A stretch of 64,000 nucleotides of DNA, taken from contig SCFE01000099.1 of NCBI GenBank assembly GCA_004352715.1, positions 1,543,762 to 1,607,761 on the forward strand, given 5' to 3'. Numbering within the stretch: position 1 is the first letter of the stretch; every line of letters starts with the position of its first letter. Shown piece by piece: positions 48,676 through 58,859 of this stretch. The notes under the pieces were generated by a model. That model was given only the letters and a program-made list of their open reading frames with translations, had not been told where the DNA came from and made no database searches. The stretch is from Hofstenia miamia (Eukaryota; Xenacoelomorpha; Acoela). The position numbers and the translations under genes are program-made.

Positions 48676-51130
48676 TCAAAAAAGCCATGCTTCAAAAGTG
48701 TCTTTGTTGAGTTGATTGCTCAACTCCGTCAATTTAGCCCACCAATCGAAAAGTGAATCTCGTTTATAGCAGAGGTGACAGGAATCACAAATATTTGCCT
48801 TGCTTTGTTCATCTTTCCGAAATTCGAGGGGATTATCATACTTAACTAACATCTTCATTTCCATGTAATTTTCTATTTTTTTTGTAACGTAATTTCTGAG
48901 CTCGGTGTCAAGTTTTCAGTGGGATCATCAAATATATCATCAAATTATAGTTGTANAAATTTATGACACAAGACTCGACAAAATAAACAAAAAAGTGACT
49001 CATGACCCCACTTGGAATAGGATTTGAACCAACCTATTCTTTGTTTAAGAATATGAAAATGTCAAACATTTATTAAAAAATTTAACATCAAACCTTGTGT
49101 AACAATATATTGGTCATTGGATATTTTTTCATTTAGGTATGCTACTAATAATTTGAGTTATTGCTATAGGCCTATAGTTTGAAACAATTTACTGATTACC
49201 ATTCTTATGAATTGGTTTGACATCAGTTTTTCAACAGGTCAGAAAGGTAATTGATTTCTATGCAGTCGTTAGAAGCCATAAGCAATTCTTGTCTGTACAA
49301 TTAACTCACTGTTATTTAGATGTGAGGCAAGAATTACATCTGAATTATGGGGAAATCACAGTCTTGATAGTGTATTATTAATTAACTTGTACATACAAAT
49401 AATTATTTTACAGATAGGCTTAACTAACAAAAATCATTTATTTTCAAAAAAGCCATGCTTCAAAAGTGTCTTTGTTGAGTTGATTGCTCAACTCCGTCAA
49501 TTTAGCCCACCAATCGAAAAGTGAATCTCGTTTATATGGCAGAGGAGGCAGGAATCACAAATATTTGCCTTGCAATAGCGGTGAGTTTGGGAAAGATGCT
49601 TTGTTCCTCTTTCCAAAATTCGAGGGGATTATCATACTTGACTACCATCTTCATTTCCCTATAATTTTCTATTTTTTTTGTAATGTAATTTCTGAGCTCG
49701 GTGTCAAGTTTTCAGTGGGATCGTCAAATATATCATCAAATTATAGTTGCAGCTGGCATTACAACTCAAATGGGTTCCCGGGGTTCAACTATTCATGTTC
49801 ATCCGAACGGGAACCAGCTATACTTGAAGCAAAAGATTTCAATCATTTATGATACGAATATTTAATGATATATTAAAAGTAGCATCCGATGACGGAGAAT
49901 TGCGTATAAAATTCAATAATTTGAGCTTGGGATGCAAAAAAGAAGCAATTATGTGTACGTCTGTTGTACTTGTCCAGAATTTGGAGTCCACAGCTTCCCA
50001 CAATTCTCTAGAGAGACATTTAGTTGAGTCATTTACATCTCGTGAACCTTCTTCGCAAATTATCTCAATCTTGTAATATGTAGGAAGAACCATGTGCAAG
50101 GTTGGCTTTTTCTAGTATTGAAGTGTTTCGAAAAGAGTTGAGATAGGTAGCAACCATTCTGCGACTTTAGTGATGAGTTCTTTGTCACATGGCAACTGAA
50201 CTCAACGAACAAAAGAGATCCATGTATCCTGTCCAAGCTTTTGTTTGACAAGATGTACCAATAACTTTGGGCAAAAATTCCTGAATACCAGTAGAATGGG
50301 ACAGATAGGTCTGGAGACATTTCATATCCGAATACATTTCAGAAAACTCTGTATTCTGACGTTTGGTGCTGTTGAATGCGTCAATAATGCAGGTATGAAG
50401 CCTATGGCAAAAACTTGTATAACGTGCGGAGTTTTTTAAAGCACAAACTATATTACTCCCGCAATCTGTTGTATAGGGTAGATCATTTATGAGGTTCAGT
50501 CCAAAATCGTTTTCGATTCTACTGAACGATTCATATATGTTTTCTGCTGTATGCGCCTGATCAAAAGGTTTGCAATGCAGTTGAGCACTGTGTAATTTCC
50601 AGCTCCCTGGTAACAAATAGCAACAACTATAATCTAAGAAAGACCGCTTCATATGTTTATCCGTCCAAAGATCAGTGACCACTGAAATAGTTTTGAAAGG
50701 AATTGCTGATCACAGTGTTTCCTTGAGTTGGTATTCTTCAATGACCATTGTAATTGCTTTGAGGGTTTTTCTGCCATACCATATATCATCAACCTAACAT
50801 TTGAGGTATTGTTGTTCAATAGAAAAAGGAGTGAATATGAATACCTTCAATTACATATCTCGTTTCCCCTTTTTTAATACGTTCCTTAAACTCTGCTGGG
50901 TGATACGTTTTATTGTATGAAGCAACAATAGCAAAAGAATTAATCGACTCATGTGTCAAAGATGGCTTGAAGCACTTAGTAGTGTGTTCTTTTAAGTTTT
51001 GGGGTCCAAGCGATTTTCCTGAAGCTGATGAATACGGAAGGTCTTTAGGCAATATCGACAAGACCCAAAGCCCGAAATAATAATTGTGTCAACGTCACTG
51101 CTCATGGAAGGTAGGCAAAACATCTTCCAC
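48676..51130 (-). pseudogene. hAT transposase of element 2, broken
   Basis: Minus-strand blocks in order: a C2HC/BED-like finger near 51080-50980 (CRYC then 'LKEHTTKC', in two frames); the catalytic start at 50682 ('VVTDLWTDKHMKRSFLDYS', with the first Asp); 'HTAENIYES'; 'TTDCGSNIVCALKNSA' with a second Asp; 'CHRLHTCIIDAF'; then at 50099-49839 'HIIASFLHPKLKLLNFI'; and the dimerisation start 'YDNPLEF' with 'ERDSLFDWWAKLTE' at the 3' end. The TTDCGSN block is the D-x-G-x-N motif of hAT transposases. Several frameshifts and stops separate the blocks. It differs from the 7.1-11.4 kb hAT: there is no TTF/DUF4371 signature. Confidence 0.85.
48957..49751. repeat. Second copy of 48162-48955, joined by a single n at 48956
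   Basis: About 795 bp in the same orientation with scattered substitutions and indels, starting exactly at the lone n. Another unmerged contig overlap, which inflates hAT element 2. Confidence 0.85.
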
Positions 51131-51576
51131 ACAATTGAAGATTTTTTTGGATTCCACTCGTATTGGACTTATATTTAGCTGAACTGTAATTTTCAATTTG
51201 CAAATTCAGACAAGTTTACGGCGAGGATCTATTATTGCAGTACTAGTCTGTACTGAGACATATCATATATTATACAATTATATTGCAATGTTCAAAATTT
51301 CAAAAGCGTAGCTAGAAATGAAGTTTGTGCGCAAACTGCAAAACAATCAATAGTGCAACTATTAATGCTTAAAATTATTTCATTTTCCTACTAGCTACAT
51401 TGTAGTAAATTAGAGTGTGTGAAAATAAAATAACCACTTGAATTGTTGTAAAATGTTATGTTTTGACAAGAGTGTTATGAGCCACGACCCGACCCGTGAC
51501 CTGATATTTATTAATTTCGTTACACGTGACCCGACCCGTCGGGTCGGGTTGACCCGTTTCCATCTTTGACCAAAGC

Positions 51577-52472
51577 CTCTACAAAGCGTTACCAATGCCA
51601 ATGAGTGCGTGCATATCTTTCAAAGTACAGCATTTTAAGAAAATTTCAGTAATTTCAGTCCTCTCTATACCTAAATCCTCTATGTGTGCCGAACTGAGGT
51701 TAACCATTTTTAAATGATGATGAATAAATCTGTAAGAAACTTTAAAATTTCCAATAATCTTTAAGAAACTTTAAGATTATAAATATTCTTTAACCTCAAA
51801 CGTTTACGTTACAAACTAAAAATTTGTTTAAAAAGTTGGTCACAGTTATTGTTAAGTATTCTAACCAGGGGTGTATATAAATATATTTAACTTAAATATG
51901 TTGGCAATAAATATATTTAAATTACTTATTTCAAAAATTTCTAAAGAAAATATATGTATTTTTCCTTAGCAATTATATTAAAATTATATATTTTGAATTA
52001 TAAGCAAAATATATAAATTTTTCTGTCACAATAAATTTTCTCGTAATATTAATCGGACCGGTTTTGCCAAGCAGACCAAAGAAAAATGACGTTGGCAAAA
52101 TATAATAAATCTCAATGAATTGTCAATACTATTTGGAAAATATTGAATTAAATTTCACTGAGCAATATTTTACCTCCCAATAGTATTTTAAAATATATTT
52201 AAATAATTTATTTTTAAGTTTTGAGGAAAAATAAATTCACTTTGTCAAAAAATACATTTAAATATATTTATGTTTACGCCTGATTTCAATAGCTTGGTTT
52301 TGTTTAGATAGGCAAATAATTATCGCAAATGAGCATATTTCAACTTATATATATATACATACAAGAATGTGAACATAGGAATTTCTTAGAATACATAAAT
52401 TTTATGGAATTTGCTTTTTTAATCACAATCCCCCTCAATTTAGTGGTTTCATAAAGCACTCAAGTGAAATAG

Positions 52473-52505
<33 letters not shown>

Positions 52506-54490
52506 NNNNNNNNNNNNNNNNNNNNNNNNNNNNNNNNNNNNNNNNNNNNNNNNNNNNNNNNNNNNNNNNNNNNNNNNNNNNNNNNNNNNNNNNNNNNNNN
52601 NNNNNNNNNNNNNNNNNNNNNNNNNNNNNNNNNNNNNNNNNNNNNNNNNNNNNNNNNNNNNNNNNNNNNNNNNNNNNNNNNNNNNNNNNNNNATATATAT
52701 ATATATATATGTGTCATTCGGTATATATATGATGCTTAAGAAATACACAGGATGTTTTGTAACATTCAGTTTAATATGCTTTGCGAAAAGATCATTATGC
52801 ATTTCCTTAAACTGAAATAGATTTAATTAGACCTTGTGTGTTGCCGTAGTCCTATCTATTCATCTGACTACAAAATTCTGTATTGCAGGGCTATGTAGAA
52901 ATTAGTTTTGAAGAGTTTGTTATTTTGCTGCAAACTTAGTGAAATTGATTATGATATTCCAATACCATCCTTTTTTCAAGATAGAGGGATGAGCAATTTC
53001 ACAGATTTTGCAGAGTCTCAATTGCAAATTAATCAAAAATTCAAAATTATTATTTTCATATTCATATTATTAATTTGGTGCACTGTCTCAATTTCATTAA
53101 CCTTCACTGTCAAGAGCAGACACAAATAAGGATGAATATCGGTGAATTATCTAACATATCTTTCAACATTACTTGTTCAATAAATTTGAATGTTACCTAG
53201 CTGTTTGAAAAATTTAACAATATGTGATTTTCAAATGGCATTTACTCAAATTAAGTTTTGCTTATAGAATATTTTCAATGTAGCCATTAATATTGTGTGT
53301 ATACCATCTTAAGCAAATCTTCTTGAGCAACAACCAATGCTATCGTGATCATGAATAATTTTTTATTTGCAAATAATTGCGTTTGTGCACAGACAAACTA
53401 ATTGAATTTGGCTATGGCATGATTATGAATCATTGAAATCTTACTATAAGTTTGCACGAATGATTCACAAAATTGTAAGGTGTCTATGTCGTAGTTGCCA
53501 ACTTAAAAAAGCGTTTTATCAAACTGCCCATTCATTGCAACTGTCTTGATAGAATAAGTGATTTCTTTATTTAGATTTGATTTTTAATTGTTTTTTTTCA
53601 TATTTTACAATAGTACACAAAAAATTATTTCAATCATATCACCCGACCATCAGTCAGTGATTTGATTAAGCCGGGCTGGGTTGTTTTATCTTTTAAGGGG
53701 CCTGGCATTGAAACCACAGCCCGGTAACATCTATGGCTTCCGGATCATCATCTCAAATATAAATAATAAGTAGTCTTAGTAGTTTCAAAAGTTTTGTGAA
53801 CTTTTTTTGTTTCTGAAATGGGACCCCCCTTGGGAATCCATTTTTATTTCGAATTTGAATCAGAAGAAATTCGAATCTAAAATATAAAATGCAAACGATT
53901 CAGTCGATAAAAGTGTAATCAATGCCTTCTAAACGTGAAAAACCCGAAAAGTTTGTTCTTACAATAGAAGTATATAATTTACAAATGTTATTTAGACTCT
54001 TCAAAAAAGAGGAAGGTGAGAAGATGTCTTTGCTGTAAAAATTTAAGTTTTCTATTGAAAACTTCTAGATCCGCCCTTGCACTGTAACAAAATTCGAATT
54101 TTTCGAATTAGAATACAACATGGATTCGGATTCAGATTTGATTTAGATTGTTCACAGGTTTCTACTCTGTTTTCTCAAAAAAACAACTCAACGCGGGCTA
54201 CTGAGTCATAAATTTTACAATTTTGTAGGGTCTCACTGAGTCACCCGGTCAAGTCGCATCCTGTTGCAATTCTATTTCATGCCTAAAGTTTGGTGATACA
54301 TGTCGATATTGATTTCTTAATTCCAATGGACATTATGAATTGAGTGAATGAAATAATATTCATTTCGACAATTAGATTAGTCACACGCAAAAGTAAGTCA
54401 AATCAACAATAACCTGCCAAAACTCTAAAATTATCAGAATAAAATTGCTAGTGCAAAACACAGTAAGGCTCTTGCTTAAAAAGTAATATA
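51577..54490. other. AT-rich DNA with (TA)n gap and degraded transposon ends
   Basis: (TA)n at about 52473-52711 encloses a 187-N gap (52506-52692). A 73-codon ORF at 52908-53129 ends in one hydrophobic segment, but I cannot assign it. At 53673-53725 GCCGGGCTG and CAGCCCGG form a small inverted repeat. At 54066-54085 CTAGATCCGCCCTTGCACTG, read inward, resembles the CAG...GGCGGATC hAT end. No partner end was found. Confidence 0.45.
54464..54466 (+). promoter_or_regulatory. In-frame TAA upstream of the transporter start codon
   Basis: This stop lies 27 nt before the ATG at 54491 in the same frame with no ATG between, so 54491 is the first possible start unless an upstream exon is spliced on. 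AATATA immediately before the ATG is AT-rich leader. Confidence 0.8.
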
Positions 54491-56083
54491 ATGGAGGAGC
54501 TTAGCATTGAAAAAGAGTCTACAGCTTTGGACAGTGGCGGAGTGATAAATTATAAGAAATTCACAAAAGCTGGACTGTTTTACAATAAATTTTTCCAAGG
54601 AATAATTGGAGATTTTGTGTTTGGGAAGGTATTCTCTTATACATTTTTTCAACTTTACCTAAATCTTGATGGAAATCAGTACAATAATGCAATGGCAACT
54701 ATTCAAACCCTCTGGGCACTTAAGTTTGTGTGGGGAATTGCATCGGATGCAATACCTATATTCAAGAAAAGACGAATTCCATATATGGTGTTAGGATGGG
54801 TTGGCGCTTTCATAGCTCTTGGTATTTGCATAGCAATGGGTGTCCCAGAGCCTTATTATAAGGTAGAAGGTTGCTATAGAAACATGTCCATAATTTCTAA
54901 CCCTGCAAATGTTGCCACCGCTATTCCTTATATTTACGCAATTGCTTTTACTACGAGTATGTTAGCTGTTTGTGACGTTGCTTCTGACGCTTTAGTCATT
55001 GAATACAATCGACGTGAACCTGTGGAAATAAGAGGCCAAGCCAATGCTTGGGCAGCAATTTTTATAGCGCTAGGGCGAGTTCTCGTAATAATATTGGTAG
55101 CCATAGCCTTAAATGGTCCAAGTTTCAATGGTATATTTTGCTTTGAACTCCCAATACCTTATTATTTTGCAATAATGGCATTCTTTTCTTTCTGCGGAAT
55201 TCTTACTGCGCTGTTTTCAACTGTTGAGCACAGCAAAGTAAAAAGAGTTTCTTTTAAAAACCTTACTGAGTATTTAAAAGGCTTTTGGCGAGCTATTTCT
55301 GAAAAGCAGCTCCTCTGCTTTGCCGTGTACATGTTTTTACATTTCTTTCTTTTAGAGGTGAAGTCATCGGCATCAGTAAAGATCAAATCAAAATGGGCAA
55401 AAGTAGGTCCTTTGGCTAATACTATTACGTCATTGATAGCAAAGAGCATTTACGTAATAGCAATGTACATATACAAAAAGTATTTAATCAATGCAAATTG
55501 GAGAAAAATCAACTATGCAATGAATATTTTTATTGTATTTTTTAGTTTGAGCATTGACACAATCACTATTTTTGACATTTACCGTAGCCCGTACTTTTAC
55601 TGTATTGAACCCATCGTAAATTATTTTCCCTTAGCAATGATAGAACTTATTGGTCTTCAAGTTTGTGCAGAGGTGTCATCCAACAAATATGAAGCCATAA
55701 CGTTTGGATTGTTCATGGCAAGTTGGTCAGCTGCGAATCCCAATGCATTGGTGTTTGGAAATTTCATTACATCTTTTTTTGATGTATCTACAGATTTCAG
55801 ATACCTGCGAGATAGTACAGAAGATCGTTTATATGTTTTTAGCTCAGTTTTTATATGTAAAATGATCAATCTTTTGAGTATAGCAGTCACAATATTATTG
55901 ATGCCGACCCAAAAAATTGAACTTCAGAAGAGGATACAATTACAGGTCGAACTACCTCGGGCTCGCACGCTGCTCTTCATACTATTTCTAATGTGCCTAG
56001 CTTATGTGATAGTTTCTAATATACTGACAATGATACCAAGTACTTCCTGCTATCAATTATTTGGGGGCAGCGGCTGCTATTAG
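54491..56083 (+). CDS. BT1 / folate-biopterin transporter family membrane protein, 530 aa, intronless
   Basis: A complete open frame for a polytopic membrane protein of the major-facilitator-like folate-biopterin transporter family, expected to carry pterins, folates or another small solute across a membrane. Family blocks seen: 'LKFVWGIASDAIPIFKKRRI' then PYMVLGW (residues 77-103, the G-x-x-S-D...P-I-F...R-R-x-P-Y...GW signature); 'CDVASDALVIEYNRREP' (161-177, D162 and D166); 'IRGQANAW' (180-187); 'NWRKINYAMNIF' (336-347); 'MPTQKIELQKR' near the end (471-481). About 12 hydrophobic segments fit the family, and 530 residues is its normal size. The lysine/arginine spacing in 'KKRRIPY' is as in oomycete and trypanosomatid members. 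Its AT-rich codons match the surroundings. Substrate unknown. SLC33-type acetyl-CoA transporters are the closest alternative, but fit less well. Confidence 0.85.
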   Translation: MEELSIEKESTALDSGGVINYKKFTKAGLFYNKFFQGIIGDFVFGKVFSYTFFQLYLNLDGNQYNNAMATIQTLWALKFVWGIASDAIPIFKKRRIPYMVLGWVGAFIALGICIAMGVPEPYYKVEGCYRNMSIISNPANVATAIPYIYAIAFTTSMLAVCDVASDALVIEYNRREPVEIRGQANAWAAIFIALGRVLVIILVAIALNGPSFNGIFCFELPIPYYFAIMAFFSFCGILTALFSTVEHSKVKRVSFKNLTEYLKGFWRAISEKQLLCFAVYMFLHFFLLEVKSSASVKIKSKWAKVGPLANTITSLIAKSIYVIAMYIYKKYLINANWRKINYAMNIFIVFFSLSIDTITIFDIYRSPYFYCIEPIVNYFPLAMIELIGLQVCAEVSSNKYEAITFGLFMASWSAANPNALVFGNFITSFFDVSTDFRYLRDSTEDRLYVFSSVFICKMINLLSIAVTILLMPTQKIELQKRIQLQVELPRARTLLFILFLMCLAYVIVSNILTMIPSTSCYQLFGGSGCY

Positions 56084-56164
56084 TATTTTAATATTTTTGC
56101 ATTAAACTAGTTATTATATTGTTGTTATTGTTAAGCTATGTTTTACAGACAATGATTGAAATCG

Positions 56165-56170
56165 AATAAA
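56165..56170 (+). terminator. Possible polyadenylation signal AATAAA of the transporter gene
   Basis: AATAAA lies 82 nt after the stop codon of the transporter, followed by a short T/G-containing stretch. Position fits a short 3' UTR. The motif is frequent by chance in such AT-rich DNA. Confidence 0.4.
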
Positions 56171-56183
56171 AGTTGTGCATAAA

Positions 56184-56529
56184 CATGTAAAATATGCATA
56201 CAATATACGTCAGCTAAACAATGAAGGAAAACTAAGTAGAGGTCAATATGTGAACCGAAAACTTTATTCTACTATTTTGAACATTTTGTCAATGGATTGC
56301 TTCAGAATGTTTATGAAGCCCAATTTGCTTCGGTGGTTAGTGCTTTAAAGACAGGCATGTAAAATATGCATACAATATACGTCAGCTAAACGGTGAATGA
56401 AAAGTAAGGAGAGGTCAATATGTGAACCGAAAACTTTATTCTTATACTATTTTGAACCTTTTGTCAATGGATTGCTTCAGATTGTTTATGAAGCTCAATT
56501 TGCTTCGTGGTTAGTGCTTTACAGAAAGA
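56184..56529. repeat. 172-bp tandem duplication (56184-56355, 56356-56529)
   Basis: Two adjacent units beginning CATGTAAAATATGCATACAA, with roughly 90 per cent identity. No n separates them and they differ at many positions, so this looks like a real tandem repeat. It lies directly before the CT-rich LINE and might be a pair of its 5' promoter monomers. Confidence 0.85.
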
Positions 56530-58855
56530 TGCCATTATCTCTGTTTTGCCAAGCTGTCACCTCCCTTTCCCGCGCACACTAGTCTTCCAACGTCAGCCAT
56601 CCCAATGATGCCTTGTCATCCTTGGCAGACTCCCTTGCTAAGCTCACCTCTGATGTTTCGTCCATGCATTCTCAAATGTTCTCTTAAAGTACTTCTTCAC
56701 GTACCATTACTAATCGTCCTTTTCATCCTCCCCACGTTCTGTTCTTGCTGTTGCTTCTTCTCCTGTGATGTCACTTGCTCCTGAACAGTCTATTCCACCG
56801 CCTGTTCACTGCAATGATCACCCTCGTCACATCCTTGGTACTAGTTCTTCCTTTCAACTTACTACGGTTCCGATTAGTTCTCTTCCTCATTCTCCTCATA
56901 TAGCTCACATTAATATCATCTGTTTTGCTAACTCTGGTTCCGCTTCTGTTTGTACGGATCACCTCCGTTGCTCCTCACTCCATATTCATGATGTCTTTCC
57001 CATTTGCTTCCTTTCATATTGTCTGTAATCAAAAGTCTCATCATGTTCTCATTGATCCTAGAAGTGTGGTCAGATGGCCTCTTAATCCGATACTATCGCC
57101 TCTCTGATGCTGAGCGCAAATCTTTTCTGCTTTGTCCTCGCCGTCGTGATGCTTCTCCTAGTGATTGCTACCTGCATCTCCTAGCTTGAAACGTATTCCT
57201 CATCACAGCTCTCTCTTTTTTGCTCTCGAATGCTTGCAGTCTTGTCTCATTAAACCGTCGTCTCAGTTTTTACAACTTCTTCTTGCAGTCTCCTGTTGAC
57301 TTCATTTTCATTACTGAAACCTGGCTGGATCCTTCTGTAGTTGACAGGGTTGTTTTTCCTAATTCCATACTTAAAGCTCTCTCTCGTATGGATCGCTCTA
57401 ATAATCGTAATGGTGGTGTTCTCATTGCCTCACGTCTTTAATTTCTGTTGCGCCTGTGCTGTTGTCAGTGATCACACTGTTTCTCTTCTCTGTGTTTATA
57501 ACCCTCCTTCCAATAGTCTTTTTCGTATTCCACTTGCTGAATTTTTATTCATTCTTGAGTACTTTCATGATCAGTCTTTTACTCTCCCTCGTCAACTTGG
57601 GTTTTTCACTCCTCCTCATCTGTGGTGACTTCAACCTTCCTAATGTTTGCTGGAATGCATATGTCTCTAATGACGCCTATGAAACCACTGTTCTGGATCT
57701 TTTTGCTTCCTACTCTCTTAAGCAGCTTGTATATTCTCCTACTTCATGCTCCTCCCTCCTTGACTTGGTTTTGTGCTGTCACCCTGGTCACATTTTTGAC
57801 ACCTCTGTGGTCCCTGTTCCAGTTAAACTGTCTGATCACTCATTTGTTCACTTGTACCTGTCTGCCAATTCTATTGACCCATCTGCTTGTCCAGCTGCTC
57901 CTCAATATGCTCGACCTAACCATGACTTTGTATCTCTAAATGCTGCTCTCTCTCTTCTTCATTCATTATTTTTAGTTACTCTTTTTCTGCTGATGATTGT
58001 TACAACTTCCTTCACCAAATGATGTCATCATTTGTTCCTCGTCGTCGGAAAAGGCGTATTTCTCTCCCTTTCTATTTCTCATCCCCTATTGTACACTTTT
58101 TGAATAAACTCGAATCTTTCAAACGCCGTTACAGTCGTTCAGATTCTTTGAAACTTTCTTCTTTCACTGAATCCGTCATTAACATCATGGAACGCGCCAA
58201 ATATCTCCGCTGTCCAGCATCTCATCTGGATCTCTTCAAGACTCTTATTCTTTCTTGCGTTCGCTTTATTCCAAACCTGACCTCCCCAGCTTGAAATGGA
58301 ACCATCTTTCTGCTCATTCAGATTTGGAGAAAGCTGATCTTTTCAATGCACAGTTCACCTCAAATCTCCACTGATTCGCCTATTTGACATTGTCTTCAAC
58401 GCCCATGATATTTCTCTCAAGCTTAAGTCCTGCAAATTGTCTGAGCCTTGCTATCCTGATGCCGTCTCGTCCTTTGTAATTCATGAAACCTTCTAAACTC
58501 TTTCCATCCTCGTCTCCTACATTTGTTCCTCTAAGCGTTTTCCGCAATGCTGGAAAACATCTTGGATCTCTACGCTGTTAAAATCCCATGAGCTTCCCTC
58601 CTCTCATGTCATTTCTTATTTTCCAATGGCTATTCTTTCTTGGCTGTCAATAATCTTTGAGCGCCTTGTCTTTCGTTACGTGTTCCCTAAAATTCGACAC
58701 CTCATCACCTTTTCTCAGTATGGTAAACTTTCGGGTCGTTCTAGCATCACTAACTTGCTCACTTTAATTGAAACTGCTACTTCCACTGTGATCGTAATGA
58801 TCCTGGTTGCATTTCGTAATGATCCTGGTTGCATTTCCACCCTACTACTTATAAA
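56530..58855 (+). pseudogene. Non-LTR retrotransposon with endonuclease and RT remains, broken
   Basis: Plus-strand remains of a LINE, strikingly C/T-rich compared with its surroundings. Possible ORF1 remnants lie at 56550-57190. The endonuclease starts near 57220 ('NACSLVSLNRRL', 'DFIFITETWLDPS') and continues at 57620-57850 ('LLICGDFNLPNVCWNAYVSN' and 'SDHSFVHLYL', the GDFN and SDH catalytic blocks). A linker follows at 58020-58290. The N-terminal reverse-transcriptase part is at 58600-58800 ('LSIIFERLVFRYV', 'SQYGKLSGRSSITNLLTL'). It stops before the catalytic YADD region, so the copy is 3'-truncated or deleted. Frameshifts occur throughout. A 22-bp tandem repeat lies near 58790-58835. Confidence 0.8.
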
Positions 58856-58859
58856 TTGA

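Larger units (their letters stand above)
35938..48840. repeat. Long direct repeat, copy B
   Basis: Partner of 23348-34721. Relative to A it has extra segments at about 36185-37044 and 39107-39289, a 126-N gap (37860-37985) where A has about 390 bp, and a 3-N join at 40787-40789 followed by a restart inside the GPCR. Gene order is the same as in A. Confidence 0.9.
48143..51568 (-). mobile_element. hAT element 2 with intact ends and 8-bp target duplication
   Basis: The left TIR CAGAGTTTGAAACGGGTCAA and the right TIR, read inward, CAAAGATGGAAACGGGTCAA match at 17 of 20 bases. ACCAAAGC flanks both ends perfectly (48135-48142 and 51569-51576), the 8-bp duplication expected of hAT. Near the right end, GACCCGACCC words recur in both orientations (51485-51555), probably transposase-binding subterminal repeats. 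The length of 3426 bp includes about 795 bp doubled at the n at 48956, so the real element is about 2.6 kb. The transposase inside is broken. Confidence 0.92.

Noticed and set aside
52449-52802. ORFs rich in alternating Ile and Tyr at (TA)n tracts (also 7215-7586, 11504-11785, 18510-18782)
   Set aside because: Translations of microsatellites, not genes.
52908-53129. 73-codon ORF with one hydrophobic C-terminal segment as a small membrane protein gene
   Set aside because: A splice-acceptor-like TTGCAG precedes it, but there is no other support and hydrophobic stretches are common by chance in this base composition.
54491-56083. SLC33-type acetyl-CoA transporter as identity of the 530-codon gene
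   Set aside because: The SD...PIF...RRxPY...GW, REPxExRGQ, NWRK and LMPTQK blocks fit the BT1 family better.
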